The notes below the pieces were generated by a model. It did no database searches. It worked only from the letters and a program-made list of their open reading frames with translations, and had not been told where the DNA came from. The position numbers and the translations under genes are program-made. Positions 7,954-16,960 of a stretch of DNA of 64,000 bases are shown here, one piece after another. Position 1 is the stretch's first letter. Each line of letters begins with the position of its first letter. The stretch is from assembly GCA_030432695.1 (NCBI GenBank), contig JAUILN010000004.1, positions 186,001-250,000 on the forward strand, read 5' to 3'. This stretch comes from a bacterium. GTDB lineage: Bacteria; Planctomycetota; UBA1135; UBA2386.

Positions 7954-9516
7954 ATGCCGGGGCCTCGAAGTGATCCGTTCGCGAGCGTTCGCGCGCCGCA
8001 TGTCCCCCTGCCGCTGCGCCTTGCTCCCGAGCTCGACCCGCCGATCGCCCCCCCGCGAGTTGCGCTCCGCACCGCGCTGCTCATCAATCCCTTCTATCCG
8101 AAGGACCCGCACGCCAGCTTCGGCAAGCACGTGCTCACGCCGACGCTCGCGCTGACCAGCGTCGCCGCGGCGACGCCCGAGGGTTGGTCGGTGCGCTACT
8201 GGGACGAGAACCTGCTACAGGGTCCTCCGCCGGTCGTGCCGGTGCCGGAGGTGGTCGGCATCACCGTCCACCTGACGTTCGCGCAGCGCGCCTTCGACCT
8301 CGCCGCGCACTACCGCGCGCTCGGTGCCAGGGTGGTGTTCGGCGGCCTGCACGTGCTGTCGTGCCCCGACGAGTGCGCGCCCCACGCCGACGTGCTGGCG
8401 ATCGGCGACGGCGTGCAGCTCTGGCCCGAGATCCTCCGCGACCTGGAGCTCGGTCGGATGAAGCGCCGCTACGAGGCGTCGTTCGACCGGCCCTACCGCG
8501 ACGACCCGCCGCCGCGCCGCGACCTCCTGCCGCGCGACTCGTTCCTGACCACCACCAGCGTGATCGCCACCCGCGGCTGCCACAATCGCTGCGGCTTCTG
8601 CTACCTGTCGACCGACGGCCTGCGGATGCCCTACCGGATGCGCGACGTCGAGCAGGTGGTCGACGAGATCCGTGGCGACGGCCAGCCCTACGTGGTGTTC
8701 ACCGACAACAACCTCGGCTCGCGCAAGGACTACCTCCACGCCCTGTGCGCGGCGCTCGCCCCGCTCGGCATCATCTGGTCGGCGGCGGTGACGATCGACG
8801 TGACCGACGACCCGTCGCTGGTGCGAGCCATGGCCTTGTCGGGCTGCACCGGGGTGTTCATCGGCTTCGAGTCGCTCGGCCAGCAGAACCTCGACGACGC
8901 CAACAAGCGCACGCCGACGCCCGACGACTACGCGCGGCGCGTCGCGATGCTGCACGACTGCGGCATCCAGGTGAACGGCAGCTTCGTGCTCGGCTTCGAC
9001 CACGATGGTCCGGACGTGTTCGAGCGCACGGTGAAGTGGGTCGAGACCAATCGGTTGGAGTGCGCGACCTTCCACATCCTCACGCCGTATCCCGGCACGC
9101 CGCTGTTCGCCCGGATGGAACGGGAGGGTCGCCTGCTGCATCGCGACTGGAACCGCTACGACACCGCGCACGTGGTCTTCCAGCCGGCGCGCATGAGCGT
9201 CGAGCAACTCGAGCAGGGCTATGCCTGGTGCTATCGCCGCCTGTTCTCGCACCGCTCGATCTGGCGTCGCCGCCCGCGCTCCTGGTCGGCGGTGCCGGCC
9301 TATCTGGCGTCGAGCTACCTCTACAAGCGCAGCAACTGGCTCTGGCATCTGCTGATCCAGCGCGGATGGACCGCGCGCGCCTGGCGACCGCTGGTCCGGC
9401 TCAGTCGTTGGCGGCACCTCGGCTTCCGCGAGCGGTTGGCGCGGCGGCTGGAGCGGGTGGCACCATCGACTCGATCCGGAGGTCCTGCCGGCAATGTCGT
9501 CACGCCCGGAGTGTGA
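7954..9516 (+). CDS. Radical SAM enzyme with B12-binding-like N-terminus
   Basis: A 520-residue radical SAM protein of the B12-binding/MiaB-like superfamily. Residues about 40-165 have the look of a cobalamin-binding Rossmann fold (ALLINPFYPKD, VVGITVHLTF, RVVFGGLHVLSCPDEC, VLAIGDGVQLWPEI), without a clear DxHxxG motif. The radical SAM cluster motif CxxxCxxC is present as C209-HNR-C213-GF-C216. Downstream blocks GVFIGFESLGQQNL and GIQVNGSFVLGFDHD are usual in this superfamily. The C-terminal 100 residues are basic and aromatic. The substrate is unknown; relatives act on lipids (hopanoids) or tRNA. The start is uncertain: the first 35 residues are proline-rich and may not be translated. Confidence 0.85.
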   Translation: MPGPRSDPFASVRAPHVPLPLRLAPELDPPIAPPRVALRTALLINPFYPKDPHASFGKHVLTPTLALTSVAAATPEGWSVRYWDENLLQGPPPVVPVPEVVGITVHLTFAQRAFDLAAHYRALGARVVFGGLHVLSCPDECAPHADVLAIGDGVQLWPEILRDLELGRMKRRYEASFDRPYRDDPPPRRDLLPRDSFLTTTSVIATRGCHNRCGFCYLSTDGLRMPYRMRDVEQVVDEIRGDGQPYVVFTDNNLGSRKDYLHALCAALAPLGIIWSAAVTIDVTDDPSLVRAMALSGCTGVFIGFESLGQQNLDDANKRTPTPDDYARRVAMLHDCGIQVNGSFVLGFDHDGPDVFERTVKWVETNRLECATFHILTPYPGTPLFARMEREGRLLHRDWNRYDTAHVVFQPARMSVEQLEQGYAWCYRRLFSHRSIWRRRPRSWSAVPAYLASSYLYKRSNWLWHLLIQRGWTARAWRPLVRLSRWRHLGFRERLARRLERVAPSTRSGGPAGNVVTPGV

Positions 9517-9562
9517 TCGGGAGTGCGAGCCGTGGGCAACGAGTTCATCTGCTCGTTGCGGC

Positions 9563-10078
9563 TCATCCGTCTCGGGAGCGGCGCAAGTCGCGGTAGCTGG
9601 TCACGACCGCCCGAGGAGTCGGCAGTCCACGGTGCTCCCGTCGTTCCGTCGGCGACGTGAAGCGATTGTCGCAGAGGAGATTCGGAAGGTAGACCTGCTC
9701 TTTCCCGCCGAGGAACGCGACACGGGAGAGAGTCCCTTTGTCGGCCGCATTCTGGTGGCGGGCGGGTCCCGACCAGCCGATCGCTGAGCACAGCAGTTGG
9801 ACCGTGACCAGAAAGTCCATCGAAGGATTCCAGTCCTCGCGAACCGCAAGGCCGGGCCGCACGACTTCGTGCAGTGCCAGCCCACCAAGCTGCGCGTGTC
9901 GCTCCATGCGGAGCATCTCCCGTTCTCGGATCCACCACGGGCTTTCCAGGGTGTTCATGCCTCGAGTCACCAGGCGGCAGAACCGCTCTCCTGGGGAGAA
10001 GGTCGTCTTCTGAGGAGGCTTGCCGAACGCCGAGCGGAGGTTCGAGGGCAGGTCCGAATGGGAATTGAGGACTGGCAT
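9563..10078 (-). CDS. Hypothetical protein, unrecognised
   Basis: A 171-residue frame, chosen because it fills an otherwise empty stretch between two plus-strand genes and has a protein-like composition (start MPVLNSHSDLPSNLRSAFGK; interior NTLESPWWIREREMLRMER and FLGGKEQVYLPNLLCDNRF). The segment has visibly lower third-position GC than its neighbours, which may mean recent acquisition. No signal peptide, membrane helix or known motif is seen. The ATG at 10078 lacks a strong ribosome binding site. It overlaps no other convincing gene. I do not recognise the family and infer no function; an unconstrained chance frame remains possible. Confidence 0.5.
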   Translation of the reverse strand: MPVLNSHSDLPSNLRSAFGKPPQKTTFSPGERFCRLVTRGMNTLESPWWIREREMLRMERHAQLGGLALHEVVRPGLAVREDWNPSMDFLVTVQLLCSAIGWSGPARHQNAADKGTLSRVAFLGGKEQVYLPNLLCDNRFTSPTERREHRGLPTPRAVVTSYRDLRRSRDG

Positions 10079-10243
10079 GTCTTGACGATTGGCTTGGCGT
10101 GCTCCTGAGACGCATCCGGTCTTCGATGCGTGGCGAGAATTCGCGCGGAGGTCGGGCCGGTCGTTGCATCGGGACCCTGGATCGCTCGGTGTCTTGGCCC
10201 GCGATGCGTGGCGCCGGCGGTCGCAATCCGGCAGCATCCCCCC

Positions 10244-12007
10244 ATGCTCGCCGCCTCGCCGCTCACCGCGCTCGACCTGTCGATCATCGCCGGCTACCTG
10301 GTCGCGGTGGTCGCGCTCGGCTGGGTGATCCACCGCTTCGCGACCCGCGGCACCGACAACTACTTCCTCGCCGGCCGCTCGTTGCCGTGGTGGTTGCTCG
10401 GCATGGCCGGCTGCAGTTCCTACATCGACATCGGCGGGACCATGGCGATGGTCGGGCTGATGTGGTTCACCGGCCTGCAGTCGATCTGGATCACGCACCT
10501 GTTCTGGGGGTGGTTCATCCTGGCCGGCTACATGGCCTACCAGGCGCGGTGGATCCGGCGCTCGGGGGTGATGACCTTCGCCGAGTGGAACGAGACGCGG
10601 TTCGGCAAGGGGCGCGACACCGAGGTCGCCCGCACCGCGACCGCGGTCTTCCTGCTGGTGTTGATGGTGTTCAACCTGAGCTTCATCGCGGTGGGGGTGG
10701 GCAAGTTCGCGGAGACGTTCGTGCCGCAGCTGCCATCGTGGGCCTCGACGTTGCTCCTGTTCGGAGTGGTCGGCGCCTACACCGCGCTGGGCGGGTTCTT
10801 CGGCGTGGTGCTCACCGACGTGCTGCAGACCGCGCTGATCGTGGTCGCGGCGCTGGGACTCGCCTGGATGGCGGTGGCCGCGGGCGATCCGACGCCGCTG
10901 GTCGAGGCGCGCGGCGCGGACTGGGCTTCGTTCTGGCCGCAGTGGGAGCTGTGGGACGGCTATGCCGCGGCGGCGCCCGACTGGCTCGACCAGTTCGAGG
11001 CCTTCGGACCGCTGATCCTCGCGGTGGCCGGCTGGCTGGTGGTGCGGGTGCTGGCCGGCCCGAACGTCTGGGAGTTCCAGTTCTTCCTCACCGCGAAGAG
11101 CCCGCGCGACGCGCAGCTCGCCGCCGGACTCTGGACCTTCGGCTACACCTTCCGCTGGATCCTCGGCATCGCGTTCCTGGTGCTCGGCATGCACCAGTTC
11201 GCCGGTCAGCCGGACGGCTTCGACTCGGAGCGGATCCTGCCCGAGGTGGTGGCGTCGCTGGACGTCGGCGTTCGGGGCGCGTTCGTCGCGCTGCTGCTCG
11301 CGGCGCTGATGTCGACGCTCGACGCGATGGTCAACGTGACCAGTGCGGTGGTGGTGCACGACCTGCTGGAGCGGACGATCGCGAGGGGCGCCGACCAGCG
11401 GACCCTGGTGCGCCATGGCCAGGTCGCTTCGCTGGTCGCACTCGGTCTCGGCTTCGCGCTGAGCTTCTACTTCGCGTCGATCACGTCGGTGTGGGAGACG
11501 ATGATCTTCGTGGTGGTCACGGTCATCCTGGTGCCGGCGACGCTGCGCTGGCACTGGTGGCGCTACTCGGCACGGGCCTTCACCTGGAGCCTCGGGGGCA
11601 CCGCCGCCTGGGCCCTTGCCCTGGTGCTGTTCACCGACGATCCGTTGCTGCGTCTGCCGGTGTCGATCGCCGGCTCGCTGGTGATCAGTCTGTGGGCCGG
11701 CTTCCGCTGCGCGCCGGCGCCGGGCGACGCGCTGGTGGCCTTCTACGCCAGCGTCCGCCCATTCGGCGTCTGGGGACCGATCCGCCGTGCCGCGGTGGAA
11801 CAGAACCTGGTTCCCGCGCGCGATCCGCAGCCGATCCTCGACGTCGTCAACCTGGGTCTCACCGCGGCATTGCAGGTCGCCTTGGCCCTGGTGCCCTTCT
11901 ACGCGCTGCTGTGGATGGGCACCGAAGCGCTCCTGGCGATCGGCGCGGTGGTGGTCCTCTGCGGGCTCATGGCCTTCACCTGGCGACGGACTCTGCCGGC
12001 TCCGTAG
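10244..12007 (+). CDS. Sodium:solute symporter family protein
   Basis: A 587-residue polytopic membrane protein with roughly 13 to 15 hydrophobic helices. It starts MLAASPLTALDLSIIAGYLVAVV and keeps sodium:solute symporter (SSS) hallmarks: DNYFLAGRSLPWWLLGMAGCSS after helix 1, GAYTALGGFFGVVLTDVLQ in the middle, and AALMSTLDAMVNVTSAVVVHDL in the sodium-binding helix 8 region. It would import a small solute (sugar, amino acid or organic acid) with sodium; the substrate cannot be read from sequence. I used the ATG at 10244 because the upstream frame is arginine- and proline-rich. A palindromic repeat follows four bases after the TAG stop. Confidence 0.9.
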   Translation: MLAASPLTALDLSIIAGYLVAVVALGWVIHRFATRGTDNYFLAGRSLPWWLLGMAGCSSYIDIGGTMAMVGLMWFTGLQSIWITHLFWGWFILAGYMAYQARWIRRSGVMTFAEWNETRFGKGRDTEVARTATAVFLLVLMVFNLSFIAVGVGKFAETFVPQLPSWASTLLLFGVVGAYTALGGFFGVVLTDVLQTALIVVAALGLAWMAVAAGDPTPLVEARGADWASFWPQWELWDGYAAAAPDWLDQFEAFGPLILAVAGWLVVRVLAGPNVWEFQFFLTAKSPRDAQLAAGLWTFGYTFRWILGIAFLVLGMHQFAGQPDGFDSERILPEVVASLDVGVRGAFVALLLAALMSTLDAMVNVTSAVVVHDLLERTIARGADQRTLVRHGQVASLVALGLGFALSFYFASITSVWETMIFVVVTVILVPATLRWHWWRYSARAFTWSLGGTAAWALALVLFTDDPLLRLPVSIAGSLVISLWAGFRCAPAPGDALVAFYASVRPFGVWGPIRRAAVEQNLVPARDPQPILDVVNLGLTAALQVALALVPFYALLWMGTEALLAIGAVVVLCGLMAFTWRRTLPAP

Positions 12008-12010
12008 GCA

Positions 12011-12052
12011 GAATCTGTCGTAGTTGGTGCCAGGCACGAACCACGACAGACT
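12011..12052. repeat. Imperfect palindromic repeat, copy 1
   Basis: About 42 bases of imperfect inverted repeat: AATCTGTCGTAGTTGGTGCC on one side and GGCACGAACCACGACAGACTT on the other. Two related copies occur at 15746-15787 and 15798-15836. This one sits just after the symporter stop codon. It resembles REP/BIME-type extragenic palindromes and could act as a transcription end or mRNA stabiliser; that role is inferred. No transposase gene is nearby. Confidence 0.8.
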
Positions 12053-12133
12053 TCGTCGTCTGCTCCGCAGCAGGGTGGCACGGCATTCGTTCCGGGTGAC
12101 GAACGCAACCGAACCCGAACGGAGACGAACGTG

Positions 12134-12433
12134 ATGGTGCCCGAAGCCTGGAGTCGGAAGGACGAGCGTCAGTACCAGGAGATCAAGGCCAGCCTGCAGG
12201 AACGCGGCGAGTCCGCCGACCGCGCCGAGGAGATCGCTGCCAGGACCGTGAACAAGCAGCGTCGCGCGGAAGGACGGACGCCCCAGGACCGCACGCAGGG
12301 CACCGGGAATCCGAACGAGCGCTACGAGGAGCGCACCCGCGACGAGCTCTACAACCTCGCCGCGGAGCGCGGCATCGAGGGGCGGAGCGGGATGACCAAG
12401 CGTCAGCTCATCCACGCGCTGCGCGCCGACTGA
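12134..12433 (+). CDS. Small Rho-N-like protein of the plasmid-stabilisation-annotated family
   Basis: A 99-residue basic, charged protein. The ATG at 12134 follows a GTG at 12131 and a GGAG about ten bases upstream. The sequence closely resembles a widespread small family often annotated plasmid stabilisation protein: WSRKDERQYQEIKASL, ERGESADRAEEIAARTVNKQ, RRAEGRTPQ and QGTGNPN. A C-terminal Rho N-terminal/SAP-like helical motif (TRDELYNLAAERGIEGRSGM, then TKRQLIHALR) may bind nucleic acid. No toxin or antitoxin partner is adjacent, so the plasmid-maintenance label is probably just inherited annotation. Its real function is unknown. Confidence 0.85.
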   Translation: MVPEAWSRKDERQYQEIKASLQERGESADRAEEIAARTVNKQRRAEGRTPQDRTQGTGNPNERYEERTRDELYNLAAERGIEGRSGMTKRQLIHALRAD

Positions 12434-12609
12434 CGCGCGGCGCCGCTCGCGTGACGGGGGCAGAATGCACAACGGCGATACGGTGGCGTCCGGGGCCGGC
12501 CCGGTAGCTCGGGCGATTCTCCGGCACCGTGGTGGGTTGTCCGGGGACACGAGCGAACTGCCCGCCGCACGACGGCGCGCGGCTGGTAATCCTCTCCCTC
12601 GTGCTCGAC

Positions 12610-15600
12610 ATGCCGATGTCCCGCTTCCTCCTCGCGTCGCGTCTCGCCGTGAGCCCGCGCTCCGCGATCCTCGCGCTCGTGGCCGCCGCACTGGCGCTCC
12701 CCGTTGCCAGCCAAGGTCCGCTCAGCGGCACCCTGCTCCGCGACATCAACCAGGACGCGCCCGCGGCGACCAACGACTCCCTGCCCCGCCTCCTCGGGCA
12801 GGTCGGCACGTCGATCTGGTTCTCGGCCAGGTCCCGTGACGAGGGGCGGGAACTGTGGGTCACCGATGGCACCCCTGGCGGAACGCGCCTCGCAGCCGAC
12901 CTCGCTCCCGGCTTCGCATCCTCCGATCCTCGCAGCGGACTCGCGCTGCCGAACGGCAACCTGCTGTTCGTCGCCGAGGGTGCGGCGGTCGGCTCCGAGC
13001 CGCATGTGGTGTCGGCGGTGCCGGGGAGCGTGCCGGGTCCACTCGTCGATCTCGAACCGGGGACCACGGGGTCTGTGCCGGGCGGGTTCGTGGAGTGGCA
13101 GGGTGAGGCCTGGTTCGTCGCGACGACCGCGGCGCGGGGGCGCGAACTCTGGCGGACCGACGGGACCGCGGCGGGCACCTCGCCGGGTGGCGATCTGCGT
13201 CCGGGTCCGGACTCCCTGCCGATCGACGGCACCTCGTTGGTCGTCGCCGGCGGCAAGCTCTACTTCGTCGTCTTCGACCAACCGCAGCCCACGCTGCACG
13301 TGAAGCCGTTCCCGGGTGCTGCGGCCCAGGCGCTGCGGTCGCTGCCGCGTCCCGATGGTTCGCAGCGCATCTACGCGGTCGCGGTCGGTAGCCGTCTCCT
13401 GTTCCCGAGTTCTGCTTCGGGTGCTTTCGACGATGCGGAACCCTGGGTCACCGACGGCACTCTGGCCGGGACCCGTCTGCTCGCCGACCTGACGCCCGGA
13501 CCGGCGGGCACGCGCATCGACGTGATGGCGGCCGACGCGCAACGGGTCTGGTTCCGGGCCGACACGCCGGCGTTCGGTCCCGAGTTGTGGACCACCGATG
13601 GCACGACCGCGCGCACGCGTCTCGTCACCGACCTGCGCCCCGGCACCGAGGGGGCGCTGCCGTATCTGCCGAGCGCCGTCCTGCTGCCTTGGGGTGACCT
13701 GGTGTTCACGGCCGACGATGGCTCGGGCGCCGGTGCCGAACTCTGGCGCAGCGACGGCACCGCGGCCGGCACCCGGATGGTCGCCGACGTCACGCCCGGC
13801 CTGCTCAGTGGCTTCCCGGCCAACCTGCGCCTCGATGGCGCGACCGTGTGGTTCAACGCGTGGTCGCCAGCCACCGGGCGGGAACTCTGGCGCTACGACG
13901 CGCTGACCGGCGTGACGGAGCGGATGACCGACACGACGCCCGGCGTCGGACACGGCGACGCGAGCCCGATGGTGGGTCTGGGTGCGGGACGGATGTTGTT
14001 CTCGGCCCGCGATCCACGCCACGGTCTGGAGCCGCGCATCGCCGGACCCGTCGCCGGGGCCGAACGACTGCTGGTCGACGTCTTCGTGGACCCGACCGCC
14101 GGTTCGCGGCCACAGTCGTTCGTGCGGCATCGCGACCACCTGTTCTTCAGCGCCATCGACCCGATGACCGGCTTCGAACTCTGGCGGACCGACGGGACCG
14201 TCGCGGGAACGAACCTGGTCGTCGACCTGGTGGCGGGTTCGGACTCCTCCTGGGCCCGTCCCTTCGCGTCGCTGCCCGCAGGCCTGCTGTTCTCGGTCGC
14301 CCGCGGTGCGAGCTACGACCATGAGATCCACGTCAGCGACGGCACCGCGGCGGGCACGCGGCGCCTCGCGGTGACGGGGGGCCGCGGCACGTTCGCGCCG
14401 GTCTTCGCGACGCAGCGGGTCGGGGACGTGGCGCTGTTCGTCGTACCCGCGCCTGGGACGGGGTTCGACCTGTGGAGTTCGGACGGCACGGTTGGTGGCA
14501 CCGCACCGATCCCAGGCTGGACCGGACTGACTTCGGCATCGCTGCTCGCGGTGGCGGACGACCGGGCCTTCGGTTGGGTGAGGAGCGGTTCGGGTTCCGA
14601 CCAGCTCCTGGTCAGCGACGGTACGTCGGCCGGCACGCAGCGGCTGGCACCGTGGCCTGGCAGTGTCTCCGGTGGCGTTCTCGAGGTGGTCGGCCAGGGC
14701 GTCGTGTTCGCGGCGCCGGACGTCTCGGGAGGCGAGGAGCTGTGGTTCGCCGGGGGGCGACCGCTCGTGGTGCAGAAGGTCTCCGACGTGGTGGCCGGAC
14801 CGACGGGAGCCGACCTTCGGGCGATCGTCTCGCTCGGCGACCTCGCGCTGTTCGTGGTGCGCGATCCAGCGACCGGCGCCTTCGACCTGTGGCGGACCGA
14901 TGGGACGACGGCCGGCACGCGCGCGCTCGGACCGGGGCTGCCGGCGGGACTGGTCGGCCCGGCCCGCTACCTGACGCGCGCTGGCTCCCGGGCGTTGTTC
15001 TGGTCGAGTCCTGCGGGTGCGACCGGCTGGGAGCTGTGGATCACCGACGGTTCCACTGCGGGCACCCGGAGGGTGGCAGCCCAGGCCGCGCCGGGGTTCG
15101 CGTTCGATGGCGCTTTCCTCTACGCGGTCGGCGACGGCACCCATGTCGCGTTCCGACAGACCGATCCCCGTCTCGGTAGTGAACTCTGGGTCAGCGATGG
15201 GACGGCCGCGGGCACCCGCATCGTCGCCGACTCCAACCGCGGCGCCGGCAGCGGCGAGCCCGAGTTCGTCCACCGCGTCGCAGACCGGCTGGTCTTCGTC
15301 GCCACCGACGCCGCCTCCGGGCGCGAGCCGCACGGGATCCCACTCGGCGCGACCGGCGCGTGGGTGGCGTCGACGTACGGCAGGGGCTGTGGCGCCGGGA
15401 TCGAGGCCTCTGGCGCACCGACGCTGGGGCAGACGCTCCGGCTCGACGTGGCCTCGCAGCCCGCCGCACCGACCGTCCTGCTGTTCGGTGCGCGCGCGGC
15501 GCAGACCCTGTTGCCCGGCGCAGCTGGAGCCTGCGAGCTGCTGCTGGATCGACCGGACACCCTCGCGTCGAACCCCGCCGGCCCCGGCGGCGTGGCGACG

Positions 15601-15738
15601 TTCCCGCTGCCGGTCCCCAACGTGCCGGCCCTGCAGGGCGACCTGCTGCACTTCCAGGCCTTCGCTGCGCTCGCCGGCGGACCGATCCTCCAGCTCCTGG
15701 CGAGCAGTCCCGGCGTGGAGGTCGTGATCGGCCGCTGA
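12610..15738 (+). CDS. Secreted ELWxTDGT-repeat protein
   Basis: About 1042 residues. The start at 12610 (MPMSRFLLASRL) gives a signal peptide ending LALPVASQ. The body contains about 14 copies of a motif around ELWxTDGTxxGT (for example ELWVTDGTPGGT, ELWRTDGTAAGT, EPWVTDGTLAGT, ELWITDGSTAGT), spaced roughly 45-70 residues apart. Repeats of this kind are frequent in large surface proteins of planctomycetes and Bacteroidetes and are probably beta-propeller-like. The last 120 residues (from YGRGCGAGIEASGAPTLGQ to VEVVIGR) match the end of the protein at 26521-28293 and look like a shared C-terminal module. No catalytic residues are recognised. Two palindromic repeats follow its stop. Confidence 0.88.
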   Translation: MPMSRFLLASRLAVSPRSAILALVAAALALPVASQGPLSGTLLRDINQDAPAATNDSLPRLLGQVGTSIWFSARSRDEGRELWVTDGTPGGTRLAADLAPGFASSDPRSGLALPNGNLLFVAEGAAVGSEPHVVSAVPGSVPGPLVDLEPGTTGSVPGGFVEWQGEAWFVATTAARGRELWRTDGTAAGTSPGGDLRPGPDSLPIDGTSLVVAGGKLYFVVFDQPQPTLHVKPFPGAAAQALRSLPRPDGSQRIYAVAVGSRLLFPSSASGAFDDAEPWVTDGTLAGTRLLADLTPGPAGTRIDVMAADAQRVWFRADTPAFGPELWTTDGTTARTRLVTDLRPGTEGALPYLPSAVLLPWGDLVFTADDGSGAGAELWRSDGTAAGTRMVADVTPGLLSGFPANLRLDGATVWFNAWSPATGRELWRYDALTGVTERMTDTTPGVGHGDASPMVGLGAGRMLFSARDPRHGLEPRIAGPVAGAERLLVDVFVDPTAGSRPQSFVRHRDHLFFSAIDPMTGFELWRTDGTVAGTNLVVDLVAGSDSSWARPFASLPAGLLFSVARGASYDHEIHVSDGTAAGTRRLAVTGGRGTFAPVFATQRVGDVALFVVPAPGTGFDLWSSDGTVGGTAPIPGWTGLTSASLLAVADDRAFGWVRSGSGSDQLLVSDGTSAGTQRLAPWPGSVSGGVLEVVGQGVVFAAPDVSGGEELWFAGGRPLVVQKVSDVVAGPTGADLRAIVSLGDLALFVVRDPATGAFDLWRTDGTTAGTRALGPGLPAGLVGPARYLTRAGSRALFWSSPAGATGWELWITDGSTAGTRRVAAQAAPGFAFDGAFLYAVGDGTHVAFRQTDPRLGSELWVSDGTAAGTRIVADSNRGAGSGEPEFVHRVADRLVFVATDAASGREPHGIPLGATGAWVASTYGRGCGAGIEASGAPTLGQTLRLDVASQPAAPTVLLFGARAAQTLLPGAAGACELLLDRPDTLASNPAGPGGVATFPLPVPNVPALQGDLLHFQAFAALAGGPILQLLASSPGVEVVIGR

Positions 15739-15745
15739 CCCACCG

Positions 15746-15787
15746 AATCTGTCGTAGTCGGTGCCAGGCACCATTCACGACAGACTT
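15746..15787. repeat. Imperfect palindromic repeat, copy 2
   Basis: About 42 bases, AATCTGTCGTAGTCGGTGCC followed by a partly complementary arm ending CACGACAGACTT; the core GGTGCCAGGCACC is a perfect palindrome. It lies eight bases after the stop of the ELWxTDGT protein and ten bases before copy 3, between convergent genes. Confidence 0.85.
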
Positions 15788-15797
15788 TGCGACGCAG

Positions 15798-15836
15798 AAT
15801 CTGTCGTAGTTCGTGCCTGGCACCGACTACGACAGA
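15798..15836. repeat. Palindromic repeat, copy 3, overlapping a gene end
   Basis: About 39 bases, nearly perfect: TCTGTCGTAGTTCGTGCC pairs with GGCACCGACTACGACAGA. It is the most symmetric of the three copies. On the minus strand its outer bases provide the last Leu-Ser codons and the TAG stop (15827-15829) of the oxidoreductase gene, so the repeat has become part of that coding end. Confidence 0.85.
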
Positions 15837-16957
15837 CCTGCCTCGGCGAGGAGGGGGGCGAGGAGGACCGGTTGGCGGGTGGCGGCGGCGCGGCGCGCGG
15901 CTTCCATCAGGCAGAACGTCTCGACGCCTTCCTCGAGGTCGGGGGCATTGGGCGTGCGGTCGATCAGGGCGCCGCAGAAGTGCTCGGCGTAGTGCGCGAA
16001 CTCGCCGTAGTGCATGCCGTGCACCTCGCTGTTGAAGTAGTGATGGCGCAGGGCATAGAGCGGATCCTCGGTGACCTCGCTGCCGTCCTCGGCGACGTAG
16101 CGGTAGCGCATGTCGTGGTACTGCGCCTGGCTGGTGGACTTCGAGCCGTAGAGCATCAGCTCGATCGCATTGCGCGCGGTCGGCAGCTCGTGGCAGCCGT
16201 AGTGGCCCATCGCGCGGCCGAGGCGGCCGTCCTCGGCGACGACCTGCACGGTGTAGATGTCGAAGCCCTGCACGCCGTGCTGCTTCGCCAGCGCCGAGTG
16301 GCGGCCGAAGGCCTGGACCTCGCGGATCGGGCCGAGGTACCAGCGCAGCAGGTCGAGCGGGTGCGACAGGCCGGCGTAGATCCAGTCGGTGTCGGCGATC
16401 GCCCAGGGGCTCTTGGCGTAGAACCAGTCCATCCGGTGGATGTAGTGCGCGTCGACCAGCTCCACCTCGCCGAGTTCGCCGCGCTCGAAGGCAGCGCGCT
16501 GGCGCAGGAACGGTTCGAAGAAGCGCGTCGACTGGCCGACCTGCAGGCGGCGCCCGGTGCGACGGCCGGCCTCGAGGATGCGGCGTGCGTCGGCCATGCC
16601 GTTGACCAGTGGCTTGGTGCAGAGCACGTCCTTGCCGGCTTCGAAGGCGCGGACGATGTGCTCGCCATGCAGGTGGTCGGGTGTGTAGATCGCCACCACG
16701 TCGACGTCGTCGCGGGCCAGCAGCTCGGCGTAGTCGGTGGTGAAGGCGAGGTCGGGGCGTTCGCTCCGGCAGCTCTCGACCTTCGCCGGGTCGCTGTCGC
16801 AGCCCGCGATGGCGACAGCGCGGCGTGCTCGAGCGAGGCCGGTGAGCAGGGTGCGGCCCTCGTGCAGGCCGAGGACTCCGATGCGTTTGGCGTGCGGGTC
16901 CTGGTCCTTCGGGAACGTGTCGCGGATGCCGGGGATGTGGACGATGTGGCCGGCCAT
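15827..16957 (-). CDS. Gfo/Idh/MocA-family oxidoreductase
   Basis: A 376-residue NAD(P)-dependent oxidoreductase without a signal peptide. Residues about 25-150 form the Rossmann domain (RIGVLGLHEGRTLL, AIAGCDSDPAKV, VVAIYTPDHLHGEHIVRAF). The family's catalytic EKP motif appears as TKP at 114-116 (DVLCTKPLVNGMADAR). The C-terminal half is the beta-sheet substrate domain (YAKSPWAIADTDWIYAG, GLSHPLDLLRWYLGP, HELPTARNAIELMLYGSK). It is three bases downstream of the GH38-like gene on the same strand, so the two are an operon probably handling a sugar or sugar derivative. The last residues and stop codon lie in a palindromic repeat. The exact substrate is unknown. Confidence 0.9.
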   Translation of the reverse strand: MAGHIVHIPGIRDTFPKDQDPHAKRIGVLGLHEGRTLLTGLARARRAVAIAGCDSDPAKVESCRSERPDLAFTTDYAELLARDDVDVVAIYTPDHLHGEHIVRAFEAGKDVLCTKPLVNGMADARRILEAGRRTGRRLQVGQSTRFFEPFLRQRAAFERGELGEVELVDAHYIHRMDWFYAKSPWAIADTDWIYAGLSHPLDLLRWYLGPIREVQAFGRHSALAKQHGVQGFDIYTVQVVAEDGRLGRAMGHYGCHELPTARNAIELMLYGSKSTSQAQYHDMRYRYVAEDGSEVTEDPLYALRHHYFNSEVHGMHYGEFAHYAEHFCGALIDRTPNAPDLEEGVETFCLMEAARRAAATRQPVLLAPLLAEAGLS

Positions 16958-16960
16958 GGT

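Noticed and set aside
10079..12691. Long minus-strand frame through the symporter gene, contiguous with 9563-10078
   Set aside because: The part beyond 10078 is His/Arg/Glu-rich shadow of the symporter; only the 9563-10078 end looks protein-like.
12403..15774. 1123-residue minus-strand frame opposite the ELWxTDGT protein
   Set aside because: Arg/Gly-rich shadow without any motif; the plus strand has a signal peptide and clear repeats.
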